Shown here piece after piece: positions 23,268 through 32,745 of a DNA stretch of 64,000 nt. This DNA comes from Candidatus Latescibacterota bacterium (GTDB lineage Bacteria; Krumholzibacteriota; Krumholzibacteriia; WVZY01). The first letter of the stretch is position 1. Each line of letters opens with the position of its first letter. The DNA is taken from NCBI GenBank assembly GCA_011772205.1, contig WVZY01000064.1, forward strand, positions 1-64,000, read 5' to 3'. The notes under the pieces were generated by a model. That model was not told where the DNA came from, did not search any database, and saw only the letters and a program-made list of their open reading frames with translations. The translations under genes were made by a program, and so were the position numbers.

Positions 23268-25865
23268 ATGCTAACATCGCCGTCCATGAATCGCTGCACA
23301 ACACGTAAGCTATATTTATTGCTAATAGTCTCGATGCTCCTCATGGCGACTTCCTGCGCCAAACCTCCAATGCTGTACATGGAAATTAGCAAAAACTGGC
23401 GGTTTCGCAAGGCCGGGTCCGAAGAATGGCTACCTGCGTCCGTGCCCGGATGCGTCCATGCCGACTTGCTGGACCGCGGCCGGATCGAAGATCCGTTTTA
23501 TGGGGACAATGAAAAGCGCGTTCAGTGGATTGAATACGAGGATTGGGAATACCGGGCGACGTTCGATGTGAGCAGAGAATTTATGAAAAAAAAGAACGCT
23601 GAGATTCTTTTCGAGGGATTGGATACATACGCGGATGTCTACCTCAACGATGAGCTGGTTTTGTCATCGAATAATATGTTTTGCAAATGGGACATCGAGT
23701 GCAGCGATATCCTAAAACATGGCAAGAATACGCTCGAGGTGTATTTCCATTCACCGGTAAAACGCGTCGAGGCGGCATGGGACAGCATGGAATACCGGCT
23801 CCCAGGTGGGCCAAGAGTGCTCACGAGGAAGGCAGCCTATCAATATGGTTGGGATTGGGGGCCGAGGTTTCCAACGGTGGGAATTTGGCGTCCGGCCTAT
23901 CTGCGCGCCTGGGATCAAGCGAAAATAAATAACCTCCAGATCGTCCAACACTCTGGGAGTGATGAAAAAGCGGAGCTATCCGCCATTTTCGAAATCGAAT
24001 CTTCGATCGATGACCGAGTGACTCTTTCGTTATTCGACATGGACGGCAATCGGCTGCTCGGGAGGACCGAAGCGGCGCTCCGCCTCGGAGAGAATTCGGT
24101 CACTGTTGATTTTGTGATCAAAAATCCCCTCTTATGGTGGACCAATGGACTCGGGGAAGCGCATCTCTATAACCTGCTCGGCGAATTGAGAGTCGAAAAC
24201 AACGTCGTGTCCAGAATATCCGAACGCATCGGCGTACGCACGCTCGAGCTCGTCACCGATAAGGATTCTGCGGGGGAGCAGTTTTACTTCGAGCTGAATG
24301 GCATTCCTCTATTTATAAAAGGAGCCAATTACGTGCCACAGGACAACTTCCTTCCCCGGGTTACTTCGGCTCATTACGAAAAGCTGATCCGCAATGCCGT
24401 CGATGCAAACATGAATATGCTCCGGGTGTGGGGCGGCGGGATTTACGAAAACGATATCCTTTACGATCTCTGCGACGAGAACGGAATTCTCGTTTGGCAG
24501 GATTTCATGTTCGCCAATGCGATGTACCCGGATGACTCGCTCTTCTTGGAAAATGTCGAGCGCGAAGCAGCGCAGAACGTAATCCGCCTCCGAAATCATC
24601 CGTCACTCGCGCTCTGGTGCGGAAACAACGAAATCGACGAGGCCTGGCACAATTGGGGCTGGCCGGATCAATTTGGCTATTCCGCAGAAGACTCCTCGCG
24701 GATTTGGAACAACTACAAGCAGTTGTTCCACACGCTCCTCCCCGGCATCGTCGGCGAATACGATAATCGCAGGCCCTACTGGCCTTCCTCGCCGCAGTAC
24801 GGCCGGGGTGACGAACGGAGTCTTTACGAAGGGGACTCTCATTACTGGGGCGTCTGGCACGATGCCGAGCCATATGAAATCTTCAAGGAAAAAATAGGCA
24901 GGTTCATGAGCGAATACGGATTCCAATCGTTTCCTAGATTCGAAACTCTCGAATCATTCTCACGGCCGGAAAATTGGGAGATGGATTCGGAGGTGATGCT
25001 CTCTCACCAGAAGCACCCCAGAGGAAACCAGCTCATCAGAATGTACATGGAGAGAGATTACAACATTACGGACGACTTCGATGAGTTCGTTTATTTGAGT
25101 CAGGTGCTCCAGGCCGAAGTGGTCAAAACCGGTATCGAAGCGCACCGGCGAGCGAGACCGTATTGCATGGGTACGCTGTACTGGCAGCTGAACGACTGCT
25201 GGCCGGCGATATCCTGGTCCAGCGTCGGTTACTCCGGCAGATGGAAGGCTTTGCACTACTACGTCAAGAAAGCATACAACGACATCCTGGTATCTCCAAC
25301 TGTGGACAATGGAGTTTTGAGAATTTTCGTGATCTCTGATCGGTTGATTCCTGTGAATGGGATATTGAAGCTGGAACTCCTGGACTTCTCGGGTGAGAAG
25401 CTGTGGCAGAGAAGCATAGAGTCGATCATTCAACCGAACACGAGCAAATTGTGGTTCGAAGAAAAAGTGGAAACGCTTGTTGAGGATGAAGAGAAACGCA
25501 GCGCCGTGCTCGTTGCCGAAGTAGGGACAGAAGAAGGGCAGATGTCAAGAAACCTGCAATATTTTGTGCCTCCCAAAGATCTGAATCTGCCAAAAGCCAC
25601 GATTGCAAGGAAAATCAAGCGCTACAAGGATGGATATGTGATCACACTCACGTCGGACAAATTGGCCAAGAATCTGTTTCTCAGGCTCGATGATCCGGAA
25701 GGACACTTTTCGGATAATTATTTCGATTTGCTTCCCGGAGAAACCGTCGAAGTCCTTTTCAAAGTAAAAAAGAGAATCCGCAACCTCGATGAAAAGCTGA
25801 GAATCACTTCTCTCGCAGACACCTTCGATGGATCAGTCACAACCTTAAGCCGATCCGCCTATTGA
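23268..25865 (+). CDS. GH2 beta-mannosidase, lipoprotein
   Basis: An 865-residue glycoside hydrolase of family 2, predicted to remove beta-linked mannose from the ends of manno-oligosaccharides or glycoprotein cores. An N-terminal lipoprotein signal (LLLIVSMLLMATSC) anchors it in the envelope. The GH2 sandwich carries the mannosidase signature QYGWDWGPRFPTVGIW; the barrel has WGGGIYENDILYD, the acid/base Glu455 in WCGNNEID and the nucleophile Glu549 in SEYGFQSFP. Length fits the family. ATG at 23268 has a weak AGGG site; ATG at 23286 is an alternative with no better site. It is divergent from the response-regulator gene, sharing a 90-base promoter region. Confidence 0.93.
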   Translation: MLTSPSMNRCTTRKLYLLLIVSMLLMATSCAKPPMLYMEISKNWRFRKAGSEEWLPASVPGCVHADLLDRGRIEDPFYGDNEKRVQWIEYEDWEYRATFDVSREFMKKKNAEILFEGLDTYADVYLNDELVLSSNNMFCKWDIECSDILKHGKNTLEVYFHSPVKRVEAAWDSMEYRLPGGPRVLTRKAAYQYGWDWGPRFPTVGIWRPAYLRAWDQAKINNLQIVQHSGSDEKAELSAIFEIESSIDDRVTLSLFDMDGNRLLGRTEAALRLGENSVTVDFVIKNPLLWWTNGLGEAHLYNLLGELRVENNVVSRISERIGVRTLELVTDKDSAGEQFYFELNGIPLFIKGANYVPQDNFLPRVTSAHYEKLIRNAVDANMNMLRVWGGGIYENDILYDLCDENGILVWQDFMFANAMYPDDSLFLENVEREAAQNVIRLRNHPSLALWCGNNEIDEAWHNWGWPDQFGYSAEDSSRIWNNYKQLFHTLLPGIVGEYDNRRPYWPSSPQYGRGDERSLYEGDSHYWGVWHDAEPYEIFKEKIGRFMSEYGFQSFPRFETLESFSRPENWEMDSEVMLSHQKHPRGNQLIRMYMERDYNITDDFDEFVYLSQVLQAEVVKTGIEAHRRARPYCMGTLYWQLNDCWPAISWSSVGYSGRWKALHYYVKKAYNDILVSPTVDNGVLRIFVISDRLIPVNGILKLELLDFSGEKLWQRSIESIIQPNTSKLWFEEKVETLVEDEEKRSAVLVAEVGTEEGQMSRNLQYFVPPKDLNLPKATIARKIKRYKDGYVITLTSDKLAKNLFLRLDDPEGHFSDNYFDLLPGETVEVLFKVKKRIRNLDEKLRITSLADTFDGSVTTLSRSAY

Positions 25866-26407
25866 TACAGCGCCTTGACTTGCCCCCATCGCGTTTGTCT
25901 TACGGGCGTATCGCAGTCACAAGTCGCATCGGGATTGATAAAAGCAGCTCCACCGGTTGCGACAATAAGATTCGGCGGATCCGCGCAGTCTGCAACCAGA
26001 ACTCCTTGAGGAATCGCCGCTGGATCCGGTACAACCCTTATCATACTGCAGGACGGTGAATTGCAGCCGCAGTAAGTGATCGTCGTCAGATGGATTGGTG
26101 AAACGAGACATGTTCCATATGCGATCGTAATCCCAGTTTGTGGATCGCCGATAACCGTCGGAAATGGCGGGAGAGTGTAGCCAATCCAGGTCATACACGC
26201 CCCGTCTGCTTGTATTACCTTGAATTGAGAACCCGTCGCTCCAGTCGAATGCACATGCAACACGTGAACTGCCACCGTGCTGCCCGTATCGTACAGATTG
26301 CAGTCCAGCCCTTGGGTATCGGCAAACAAGCCGATGCTCCCAAGCTGGGCACCCGCCGCGCCTGCCACAGCCATGGAAAAAACAACCAGCAGCAGTGTCC
26401 TTTTCAT
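25859..26407 (-). CDS. Exported protein with short C-terminal WG..K.LY tail
   Basis: A 182-residue secreted protein. The signal peptide (LLLVVFSMAVAGAAGA) is followed by a beta-rich, cysteine-containing domain (for example LFADTQGLDCNLYDTG, CGCNSPSCSM), of a type seen among secreted proteins of candidate phyla but without a name known to me. The protein ends CDTPVRQTRWGQVKALYQ. The last 16 residues match the ends of two other secreted proteins in this window (39343-40152 and 54053-55594) at identical spacing. AGGAGG lies before the ATG. It converges on the beta-mannosidase gene with a seven-base overlap of the stop regions. Confidence 0.8.
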   Translation of the reverse strand: MKRTLLLVVFSMAVAGAAGAQLGSIGLFADTQGLDCNLYDTGSTVAVHVLHVHSTGATGSQFKVIQADGACMTWIGYTLPPFPTVIGDPQTGITIAYGTCLVSPIHLTTITYCGCNSPSCSMIRVVPDPAAIPQGVLVADCADPPNLIVATGGAAFINPDATCDCDTPVRQTRWGQVKALYQ

Positions 26408-26740
26408 ATCAACCTCCTTCGTCGAAGATCAGGTTGATAGCCAATTGTATACTTAATGATAACACTCTCAACACTCATCCTCAAGCTCAGCTGTAAATTA
26501 TTTATATAAAAGAGATTCTAGGGGCGGGGGCAAGAAGACCAGATTTGCTATAAAGGACGTGTATGCTTGGCGAGACATGTTTCTACCGAGAGCGGCGCAA
26601 GAGTGGCATGGCTTTCGAGCGGGGCGGAACGTCATCCCCCCCAATCGCTATATGAAACGCGGCCGCAAGTCGTCGTTGAATACATAATTCATGCAACCCT
26701 GTTTTTATCAATAAAATTTATAAAAGCTCAAAGCGCTAAC
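26408..26740. other. Intergenic region without recognisable gene
   Basis: About 330 bases between two minus-strand genes. AT-rich next to 26408, where the promoter of the exported protein should lie; a GC-rich patch near 26520. No gene, hairpin terminator or repeat was found. Confidence 0.5.
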
Positions 26741-27982
26741 TCAAAATGCCTCATCCAAAGACAAATAGACCCGAACGGTATTCTCACCTGCTGCAATGTC
26801 GAGCCTTGCCCGGATCCTATCCTCCAAGCCGGTTCTGAAGCGAATACCACCGCCCACCGTAGGCCTCATGAGACCAAATTCCAGTCTTCGTAACGTACGC
26901 GTAACACACGCCACACCTGCAAATCCTACCAGGCCAAAACGCCACCACACTTGGGCTCTGTACTCTCCTTGAAAGGCGAAAAGAACGCGATCGAGATAAC
27001 GCCCCTTCCGATAACCGCGCGAATGGGCGCGCCCGCCCAAGGCAGCCATTCGCCAGAATGGTGGGCTTCCCTTGGCCGCATAAACGAAAAACTGCGAAGC
27101 CAAAACATGTCCTGGCGCTGCGGAGAAATAGTTCTTCAGATCGATGTGATAGTTGTTGAAATCATGCTCGCTTCCGAGTTCATCGTCGAAGAATATTGCA
27201 AAAGCCTGATAGTAGCTGCCCGAAGTGGGCGAATGCTTACGGTCGCGGGTGTCCCAGTCCAGAAGAATGCCGGCACCGACAGTGTTTTTGTCGACAGTGG
27301 CACGAATTCGATCCGTATCGAGCAATCTGTTCGGTTCCACTTCGAGAAACTTAAAATGCTCGAACTCATACCGGACACCGATTTTTAAATGCGAAAAAAA
27401 CCTCCGGTAAAATTCGACATATGCACGTACTTGTTGGGGTTGATAGACCTCTTCATTGCTGTCAGGCGTGTCCGGACCGATTCCATAGTAGCGCAGCGCG
27501 AGGTTATTGAAGTTGACTTTCGATCTCAGATAATATCTCCCTTGCCCCCACTTGAGATTCAAAACCGATTCCACCTCACTCTGACCTTTCGTGGTAATTC
27601 GGCCTTTCAACCTGACATCCGATCGATCCAGCGAGGCCTCTCCGTTCGGCCATCGAAACGGGCGAATGATCTGCCCCCCTACGCCAAATCCCCGTTCAGT
27701 AGTGTAGTAGACTTTCGGCAGATAAACCAACCCCCAGGCACTCAGTTTGGGCCGCAGAGACTTCCAGCCCTTGGAGCTGGAGGCAGTATCGACCCGAGTG
27801 CTCTCAGGCCCTGCCGCATTTGCCACAACGGACCGGGCGCCACCGCACAGAAACAGCTGCAGCAGGCAGAGGCAGAATAAAAGCCCCAGGGAGTTTTCGA
27901 GTTTTGCATATCTGTATCGGGTAGTTTTCAACTTTCCAGTGCTGAGAAACGCCTCAAGAACGAACTCCGTTGACAGCATCAT
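26741..27982 (-). CDS. Omp85/BamA-like outer-membrane barrel (surface antigen D15 type)
   Basis: A 413-residue predicted outer-membrane protein. A hydrophobic signal segment lies at about 30-45 after an unusually long polar lead, so the true start may be further in. The mature part shows the end region of Omp85-type barrels: amphipathic strands (RYYLRSKVNFNNLALRYYGI), the lid-loop region GGRAHSRGYRKGRYLDR with the characteristic RGY, and the final GGGIRFRT...RIRARLDIA strands. No POTRA domains precede the barrel, so it resembles stand-alone D15-like barrels rather than BamA itself. Some such barrels secrete patatin-like or other partners; none is adjacent. Confidence 0.78.
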   Translation of the reverse strand: MMLSTEFVLEAFLSTGKLKTTRYRYAKLENSLGLLFCLCLLQLFLCGGARSVVANAAGPESTRVDTASSSKGWKSLRPKLSAWGLVYLPKVYYTTERGFGVGGQIIRPFRWPNGEASLDRSDVRLKGRITTKGQSEVESVLNLKWGQGRYYLRSKVNFNNLALRYYGIGPDTPDSNEEVYQPQQVRAYVEFYRRFFSHLKIGVRYEFEHFKFLEVEPNRLLDTDRIRATVDKNTVGAGILLDWDTRDRKHSPTSGSYYQAFAIFFDDELGSEHDFNNYHIDLKNYFSAAPGHVLASQFFVYAAKGSPPFWRMAALGGRAHSRGYRKGRYLDRVLFAFQGEYRAQVWWRFGLVGFAGVACVTRTLRRLEFGLMRPTVGGGIRFRTGLEDRIRARLDIAAGENTVRVYLSLDEAF

Positions 27983-28406
27983 ACAATATCAGGGGACCGC
28001 AGCCTAGAGGCGAATGCTCTGGCTGACAACAGACATGAGTATGTGTTCATGCTTGTTAGAGCGTGCAGCGGCAGAGAAAAGTGGTTTTTAATGTTCGATT
28101 TGCGGTACCGAATTCCACCGTGCTCAGAGTTGCAGACAATATACGAAAACAACCAGTTAAGTCAAGGAACGTCTTTGCGGAAGATAACCGACCGGATTGA
28201 CCAACGAGACATTAAAATGAAGAAGATGTGATCAATTCCTCCATTCCTTGCCTCACAATTCTTCTCGGCGGCACCGGCGATTGAACCTATCCAATTTACT
28301 CTTGACACCCGTCTAGGCGGCGAATACGGTTAACACAATCATAGTTGCATACCAACGGCTCAAAAGTGGCCCGCTCCGGAATTTTCGAACCGAAAGGAGG
28401 AGGCCC
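27983..28406. other. Intergenic region upstream of the LpoB-type operon
   Basis: About 420 bases between divergent genes, without a convincing gene. It holds one plausible promoter toward the operon (28302-28330), described separately. A short ORF at 28043-28231 has no ribosome site. Confidence 0.5.
28302..28330 (+). promoter_or_regulatory. Possible sigma-70-type promoter of the lipoprotein operon
   Basis: TTGACA at 28302-28307 is a perfect -35 hexamer; 17 bases later stands TACGGT (28325-28330), a poor -10. It points at the GTG start at 28407. Position and spacing are right, but the -10 match is only three of six. Confidence 0.35.
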
Positions 28407-29126
28407 GTGATAAAGGGAAACCGGAAGTATATCGGAATCTGTTCTTTAATTGTTCTCTTCGCCGTTGCAGTCATACTGCTGTGCCCGCGTTCCACTTCCG
28501 CCGACAAGCCCATCAAACTCGGCATCTTCGTATTCGAAAACCTCGAAGGTATTCACACCCAATCGTCCACCTTCGGAACCAGCCTCGGTTCCCAACTGAT
28601 GCCGATGCTCGAGAAGGTCCGCGTCGAGGATTCTGTGCCGCTGCAATCGAACGAAACGGTTCGAATTCTCGATGAACTCACGAAAGACAGAAAGGTGGTC
28701 ATGACCACCCTGCACGCGGTTTTCAGAAACGGTGTCATCGACTATCCGGCCGTTGTCTTTGCGGACGATGCGGTCAAGTTCATCGACCTTACTTGGAAAG
28801 TCGACGATGACAAGACGATGGAATTGGCCAAAGAAACCGGCTTGAGTCACTGCTTGATAGGGACCTGCCAAGGCATCGCCACGGCGCCACACGAAGAATC
28901 GGCGGCCGGGAGGCGGGGACTGACTGCCGTGACCGCCTCGGTGAATGTCCGGCTGCACAACATTTCGAGCGGCGAGGCAGAGTGGATGAATACGTATCGA
29001 CGCGTCGTTTCACATACGGACCCGAGACTGGCTTTCGAGCAGGCCGTCGAGATGGTCGCTGAAGATATCGCCGAAGATCTCAAGGGATTTTTCGAACCTA
29101 AAAAAGGAATCGAACGAAAAGATTAA
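28407..29126 (+). CDS. Exported protein heading the LpoB-type operon
   Basis: A 239-residue periplasmic protein. The start is GTG at 28407, set by AAAGGAGG six bases upstream. A signal peptide (IGICSLIVLFAVAVILL) is followed by a fold with the pattern LGIFVFENLEG, then GLSHCLIGTCQGIA and TASVNVRLHNISSGEAEW, which resembles the LpoB/CsgG type of periplasmic domain (a name-like strand, then a test for the gene product by a ...G...I-T/G strand, then a strand carrying [TE]W). I would place it as a distant relative of the next gene, not as a known family. It begins a run of five lipoprotein or exported genes spaced by a few bases. Confidence 0.7.
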   Translation: MIKGNRKYIGICSLIVLFAVAVILLCPRSTSADKPIKLGIFVFENLEGIHTQSSTFGTSLGSQLMPMLEKVRVEDSVPLQSNETVRILDELTKDRKVVMTTLHAVFRNGVIDYPAVVFADDAVKFIDLTWKVDDDKTMELAKETGLSHCLIGTCQGIATAPHEESAAGRRGLTAVTASVNVRLHNISSGEAEWMNTYRRVVSHTDPRLAFEQAVEMVAEDIAEDLKGFFEPKKGIERKD

Positions 29127-29137
29127 GGAGCATCGAG

Positions 29138-29737
29138 ATGAATAACCGAATCGTATGGATATGCATTCTGGTGTTGGCATCACCCATTGTATTTGGCTGC
29201 GCAACGGGTCGGAGCGTTTATGTAGATCCTTCGACCGTCGACGAGAAAGGCGCTCAATTCGGTGACACGGACATCAAACTCATGTCTGAGGAAATAGTCT
29301 CGGAGCTTCTTCAAGCGCCGTTCATCGAGCGCGTTGAAAAGCCGGCCACCATTTCGATTATCGGCATCGAGAACAAAACGAGCGAATTCATCAACACCGA
29401 TGACATATCCGACAAAATCATGATTGCGCTCATCAACAGCGGTTCGGGGGTATTCGAATTTGTCGACCGCGAAATGCTCGAAGAAACCATGGCGGAATTC
29501 GAGCTGGGCGCAAGCGGGATTGTTTCAACGGAGGAAGCTACCAGGCTCGGCCGCGCCGCGGGTGTGAACTTCCTGATGACGGGTTCGCTTTCCTCCATCA
29601 CAAAAGTCGATCGAAGAGAAGATCAGCGATTTTACAGGCTCTCGATGCGGCTGGTAGATGTGGAGAGAAATACCGTTACATGGGTCCATGAAAAAGAAAT
29701 TCGCAAGATCGCCAGAAAAGGCGTTTTAAAATGGTGA
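29138..29737 (+). CDS. LpoB-family lipoprotein (penicillin-binding-protein activator type)
   Basis: A 199-residue lipoprotein (lipobox VFGC) matching the LpoB family throughout: ISIIGIENKTSEFINTDDIS, the FEFVDREMLEETMAEFELG core, GRAAGVNFLMTGSLSS and LVDVERNTVTWVHEKEIRK. In Enterobacteria LpoB reaches through the periplasm to activate the peptidoglycan synthase PBP1b. Here the protein has almost no disordered linker after the lipid anchor, so a shorter reach or a different partner is likely. The gene starts 11 bases after the previous one and overlaps the following start (ATGGTGA). Neighbouring YcfL-like and TPR lipoproteins repeat an arrangement known around lpoB in gamma-proteobacteria. Confidence 0.85.
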   Translation: MNNRIVWICILVLASPIVFGCATGRSVYVDPSTVDEKGAQFGDTDIKLMSEEIVSELLQAPFIERVEKPATISIIGIENKTSEFINTDDISDKIMIALINSGSGVFEFVDREMLEETMAEFELGASGIVSTEEATRLGRAAGVNFLMTGSLSSITKVDRREDQRFYRLSMRLVDVERNTVTWVHEKEIRKIARKGVLKW

Positions 29738-30948
29738 GCCCTGGAAGACGCTTCGGTTCATATTTATTGTTGATGATAGCCACAATGCTGTTCGCAGTCG
29801 GCTGCGGGCCCACTACGCATGTTGTTGCATTGAGAGAGTACGAATCCGGCCGGCCCGCCGTCGCGGAAGAGACGCTGTTCCCCCTCCTTCAAAAAACCCA
29901 CAAAAACGATATCCTGTATCTATGGGACATGGGGATGTTTCGTTTTGCCCAGGGCAATTACATGATGGCAAACGAAGCGTGGCTAAAATCGGACGAGCTG
30001 GCAGGTATCGAACCCGGCGCTTTGGACACGGGCCTGGAGCTCTTTACGACCGATGCTGATAAGCGGTTCATTGGAGACCCCGTCGAATACAGCATGGCGT
30101 TTCTATATGTAGGACTAGGTTACTACGTGATGGGTGATTATGAAAACGCAACAGTTGCGTTTAGAAAAAGCCTGGAATGGGATTACAGCGGTAATCCCGA
30201 GCGGCAGGGCGATATGGTGATTACGAACATGATGCTGGCCGAGTGTTACTCCAGAACCGGAGATCATGACCAGGCAGTTGTTGGGTACAGACGGGCGCTG
30301 CAAAGCGCTCCGGAACTGATACCCGCTTACATCGGGATTTACCGTGAACTCGACAAAATGGGAGATAACATACAGGAAAAAACTTACCGCGAGGAGCTCG
30401 CCGCGCTGATTTCGCAAGAATATGCCAAGGCTACGGACCGGAATCCACAGGGAGTTCTGGTCGTCGTCATGTCGGGTCCCGCTCCAAAAATTGAAGCGCA
30501 GGGGGAAGTATTTAGAAAGCGCAAAGAATTGGCTAGCTCCATCGATCGCTGGCAAATCGAATGCAGTGGTCATCGGAGCGCCGTTGCCACGAGCCTGGCG
30601 GATGAGTTGATCACCCACCTGAAGGACCAAGGTGGTGAATTGGGCCAGGCGGTTCGAAAGGTCACACAAGCAACGGTGGCAGAAGCCATGCAGGAGGTGC
30701 CGATTCTCGGATTGTTTGCTCCATCGACCGAAGCCGACCTTCGGTACTGGACAACGCTTCCCGGACGCATATACGCCGGCTATATACCGCTCGAACCGGG
30801 TCTCCACAGCATCCGAGCTACCGCCTACGATGAAAATGGTGTTAGTCTGGAAAACTACAGGCAGACCTGGCACTATATTCCGGTTCACGAAGGTGAAAAC
30901 ACCGTTCTTGTGATTATATCGCACAAAAACCTACAGGAGTTGATGTAA
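29731..30948 (+). CDS. TPR lipoprotein of the COG3014 type
   Basis: A 405-residue lipoprotein (lipobox FAVGC) with tetratricopeptide repeats: residues about 50-80 and three clearer helical pairs around 130-210 (MAFLYVGLGYYVMGDYENA, NMMLAECYSRTGDHDQAVV). A separate C-terminal domain (about 240-405) contains GVLVVVMSGPAPKIEAQG and HSIRATAYDENG. This layout matches the large partner often found beside YcfL and LpoB. TPRs suggest it scaffolds a protein complex at the outer membrane. The start overlaps the LpoB stop by seven bases, implying coupled translation. Confidence 0.78.
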   Translation: MVSPGRRFGSYLLLMIATMLFAVGCGPTTHVVALREYESGRPAVAEETLFPLLQKTHKNDILYLWDMGMFRFAQGNYMMANEAWLKSDELAGIEPGALDTGLELFTTDADKRFIGDPVEYSMAFLYVGLGYYVMGDYENATVAFRKSLEWDYSGNPERQGDMVITNMMLAECYSRTGDHDQAVVGYRRALQSAPELIPAYIGIYRELDKMGDNIQEKTYREELAALISQEYAKATDRNPQGVLVVVMSGPAPKIEAQGEVFRKRKELASSIDRWQIECSGHRSAVATSLADELITHLKDQGGELGQAVRKVTQATVAEAMQEVPILGLFAPSTEADLRYWTTLPGRIYAGYIPLEPGLHSIRATAYDENGVSLENYRQTWHYIPVHEGENTVLVIISHKNLQELM

Positions 30949-31001
30949 CCTTATTTTTGCTCTGCTGGAAGCCGAAATCCAGAAGGATTGCAAACAAAAA
31001 A

Positions 31002-31508
31002 ATGAAGCTTGGATCAATGCACTGCCGTTACGCGCGTCTGTCGCTGTCGATATTGTCGACCACAGTTGCGCTTATCATTTTTATCGGTTGTGGCCCGCGC
31101 AGAGGCGGCTTCTTCGTTGTAAACAAGACCCTCGATGCGCCTCCCCCTGTCGCATGCTGCTCTGCGACCGGACACAATCCAGACAATATCCCGTACATTC
31201 TCGGTGGCAATTGCTTTTGCACACCAAGCCACCGTTTGATACAAGCGATGCACGCAGCCGGGTACCACCCCGACATAGATTACAAAAGCCTTGTGAATAT
31301 GTACAAACACGCCGGCATAACAACAGATCTCGACCACAGGGGTTGCAACAATCTTTGTTCGAATGGCCCGCATGTGGCATTCGGCGGAAAATGTATGGCC
31401 ACCCCAACACCGGGGACGCGCAACTATGAGCGCGTCCTATCGACGGCCGTTGCTCCTGCTGAAACGTCCGGGAACGCAAAAGAAAAGGAAGGGACTGATC
31501 GAAAATGA
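31002..31508 (+). CDS. Small cysteine-rich lipoprotein
   Basis: A 168-residue lipoprotein (signal ending IIFIGC). The mature part has eight or more cysteines in short spacings (VACCSATG, NCFCTPSH, GCNNLCSNG, GKCMATP), which would form disulfides in the periplasm or bind metal. No family is recognised. The ATG at 31002 gives a complete signal peptide; an ATG at 31017 is also possible, and the ribosome site is weak for both. Its stop overlaps the next start as ATGA, so it belongs to the LpoB-type operon. Confidence 0.68.
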   Translation: MKLGSMHCRYARLSLSILSTTVALIIFIGCGPRRGGFFVVNKTLDAPPPVACCSATGHNPDNIPYILGGNCFCTPSHRLIQAMHAAGYHPDIDYKSLVNMYKHAGITTDLDHRGCNNLCSNGPHVAFGGKCMATPTPGTRNYERVLSTAVAPAETSGNAKEKEGTDRK

Positions 31509-31933
31509 AAGCTGTTCTTTCACGCCTGATACCGTTTTCACTCGCTGTTTTGACGCTCCTTATCGTATTCGCTATGACGAGCGGGTGTCTCTCGAAAGCG
31601 AAATACGTGAAAAAAGAGACACAGCTCGACACAGAGACCGTTGTGATGAAGGACATGGCAGTCGCAACGAATGTTGCTTTATATAAGGAGTGGAGCGAAA
31701 CCGTAAATGGGCTATTGAAAGCTCACATCATTCTCAGGAATAAGAGAAACGCGACGGTACAGCTCGAAATCAAAACTATCTTCCGGGATGATCAAGGCGT
31801 GCCGATCGAGACAACCAGCGATACATGGTTTCCTATCATGATCGAGTCCAACGAAGACTATCACTATTCGAGGCTTTGTCCGGAACCCGGTGGCGTGAGT
31901 TATCAATTTCTCATAAAGACCGCGGGACAATAG
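31505..31933 (+). CDS. YcfL-like lipoprotein
   Basis: A 142-residue lipoprotein (lipobox TSGC) with an Ig-like beta domain: VNGLLKAHIILRNKRNATVQLEIKT split over two strands, then FRDDQGVPIETTSDTW and a terminal YQFLIK strand. This is the pattern of YcfL/DUF1425, which accompanies lpoB in Enterobacteria. It is the last gene of the coupled lipoprotein run, starting inside the previous stop (ATGA). Probable role: accessory to the peptidoglycan-synthesis lipoproteins upstream. Confidence 0.75.
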   Translation: MKAVLSRLIPFSLAVLTLLIVFAMTSGCLSKAKYVKKETQLDTETVVMKDMAVATNVALYKEWSETVNGLLKAHIILRNKRNATVQLEIKTIFRDDQGVPIETTSDTWFPIMIESNEDYHYSRLCPEPGGVSYQFLIKTAGQ

Positions 31934-32012
31934 TCCGTCCCGATGAGCTTGGGCTTCACCCTATGATTAGTAAATTTCCGTTATCGAACGATTCCTTATG
32001 CTAGGAGGAGCC

Positions 32013-32666
32013 ATGCTTAAAGCGTACGCGAAAACATTTTCGATCCTTATCCTTTTTTTGGCGGTCTGTATGGCAAGCACGGATGTCTGGTCGCAAGCGG
32101 AGGTAGGATTCGACGTGAGAGGAGGGCTTGCCACTCCTGTGGGTGATTTCAACGATCCATTCAATCTTGGTTTTGGGATCCATGGCTCAGTTTATGTGGA
32201 ATTTTCGCCTGTTGCTGCGGCCGGTTTGGGTATCGGATTCAACCGCTTCGGTTATGACGAGACCCAAGCTGGAGCGGATATCAATGCATCGGGAGGCGAA
32301 ATCTCCTTGCTCAACATTTGCCCGGAACTCAGATTCATGGTTGGTACGGAGGATATGCCCACATTCTCCTTCGTAATAGGCGCCGGGCTGTACCGAATTT
32401 CGCAAGCAGATCTCACTCTCTCCGGATTTGTGACTCCTCCCGCTCCTCCTCCCGATACGATAACTCTTGAGTTCGATGCAATCAGCAAGTTTGGCATCAA
32501 CACGGCAGGGAAGGTCGTATTCCCCGTTTCTCCCATATTCAAGATCGGTGTCGAGGCAATGTACCATTTCGTCTTTACCGAAGAGGACGATCCTGCGGCC
32601 AGCTTGCAGGTAAACACAAGCTACTTCGATTTTATGGCGGTTTTTGCGATTAGTACGGGCACTTGA
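32013..32666 (+). CDS. Outer-membrane beta-barrel protein
   Basis: A 217-residue protein with signal peptide (FSILILFLAVCMASTDVWSQ) and barrel-like strands (VGFDVRGGLATPVGDFND, FGIHGSVYVEFSP, IGFNRFGYDETQ, FDFMAVFAISTG) of the OmpA/OmpW-like OMP_b-brl type. The start is the ATG at 32013, because AGGAGGAG stands directly before it; an upstream ATG at 31998 contains that ribosome site. It lies 79 bases after the lipoprotein operon and could be read through from it. The exact role is unknown. Confidence 0.78.
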   Translation: MLKAYAKTFSILILFLAVCMASTDVWSQAEVGFDVRGGLATPVGDFNDPFNLGFGIHGSVYVEFSPVAAAGLGIGFNRFGYDETQAGADINASGGEISLLNICPELRFMVGTEDMPTFSFVIGAGLYRISQADLTLSGFVTPPAPPPDTITLEFDAISKFGINTAGKVVFPVSPIFKIGVEAMYHFVFTEEDDPAASLQVNTSYFDFMAVFAISTGT

Positions 32667-32745
32667 TCATCCTTGCGAAAGAAATAATGCCCAGGACGCT
32701 GCATCCACAAGGGCTGCGATCCTTTTTCCGTGAGGAGGTTTCGTT

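Noticed and set aside
22429-23410. Upstream extension of the response regulator to 23410 and a TTG start of the kinase at 22429
   Set aside because: The added residues do not match the families, and domain starts at 23176 and 22496 are clear.
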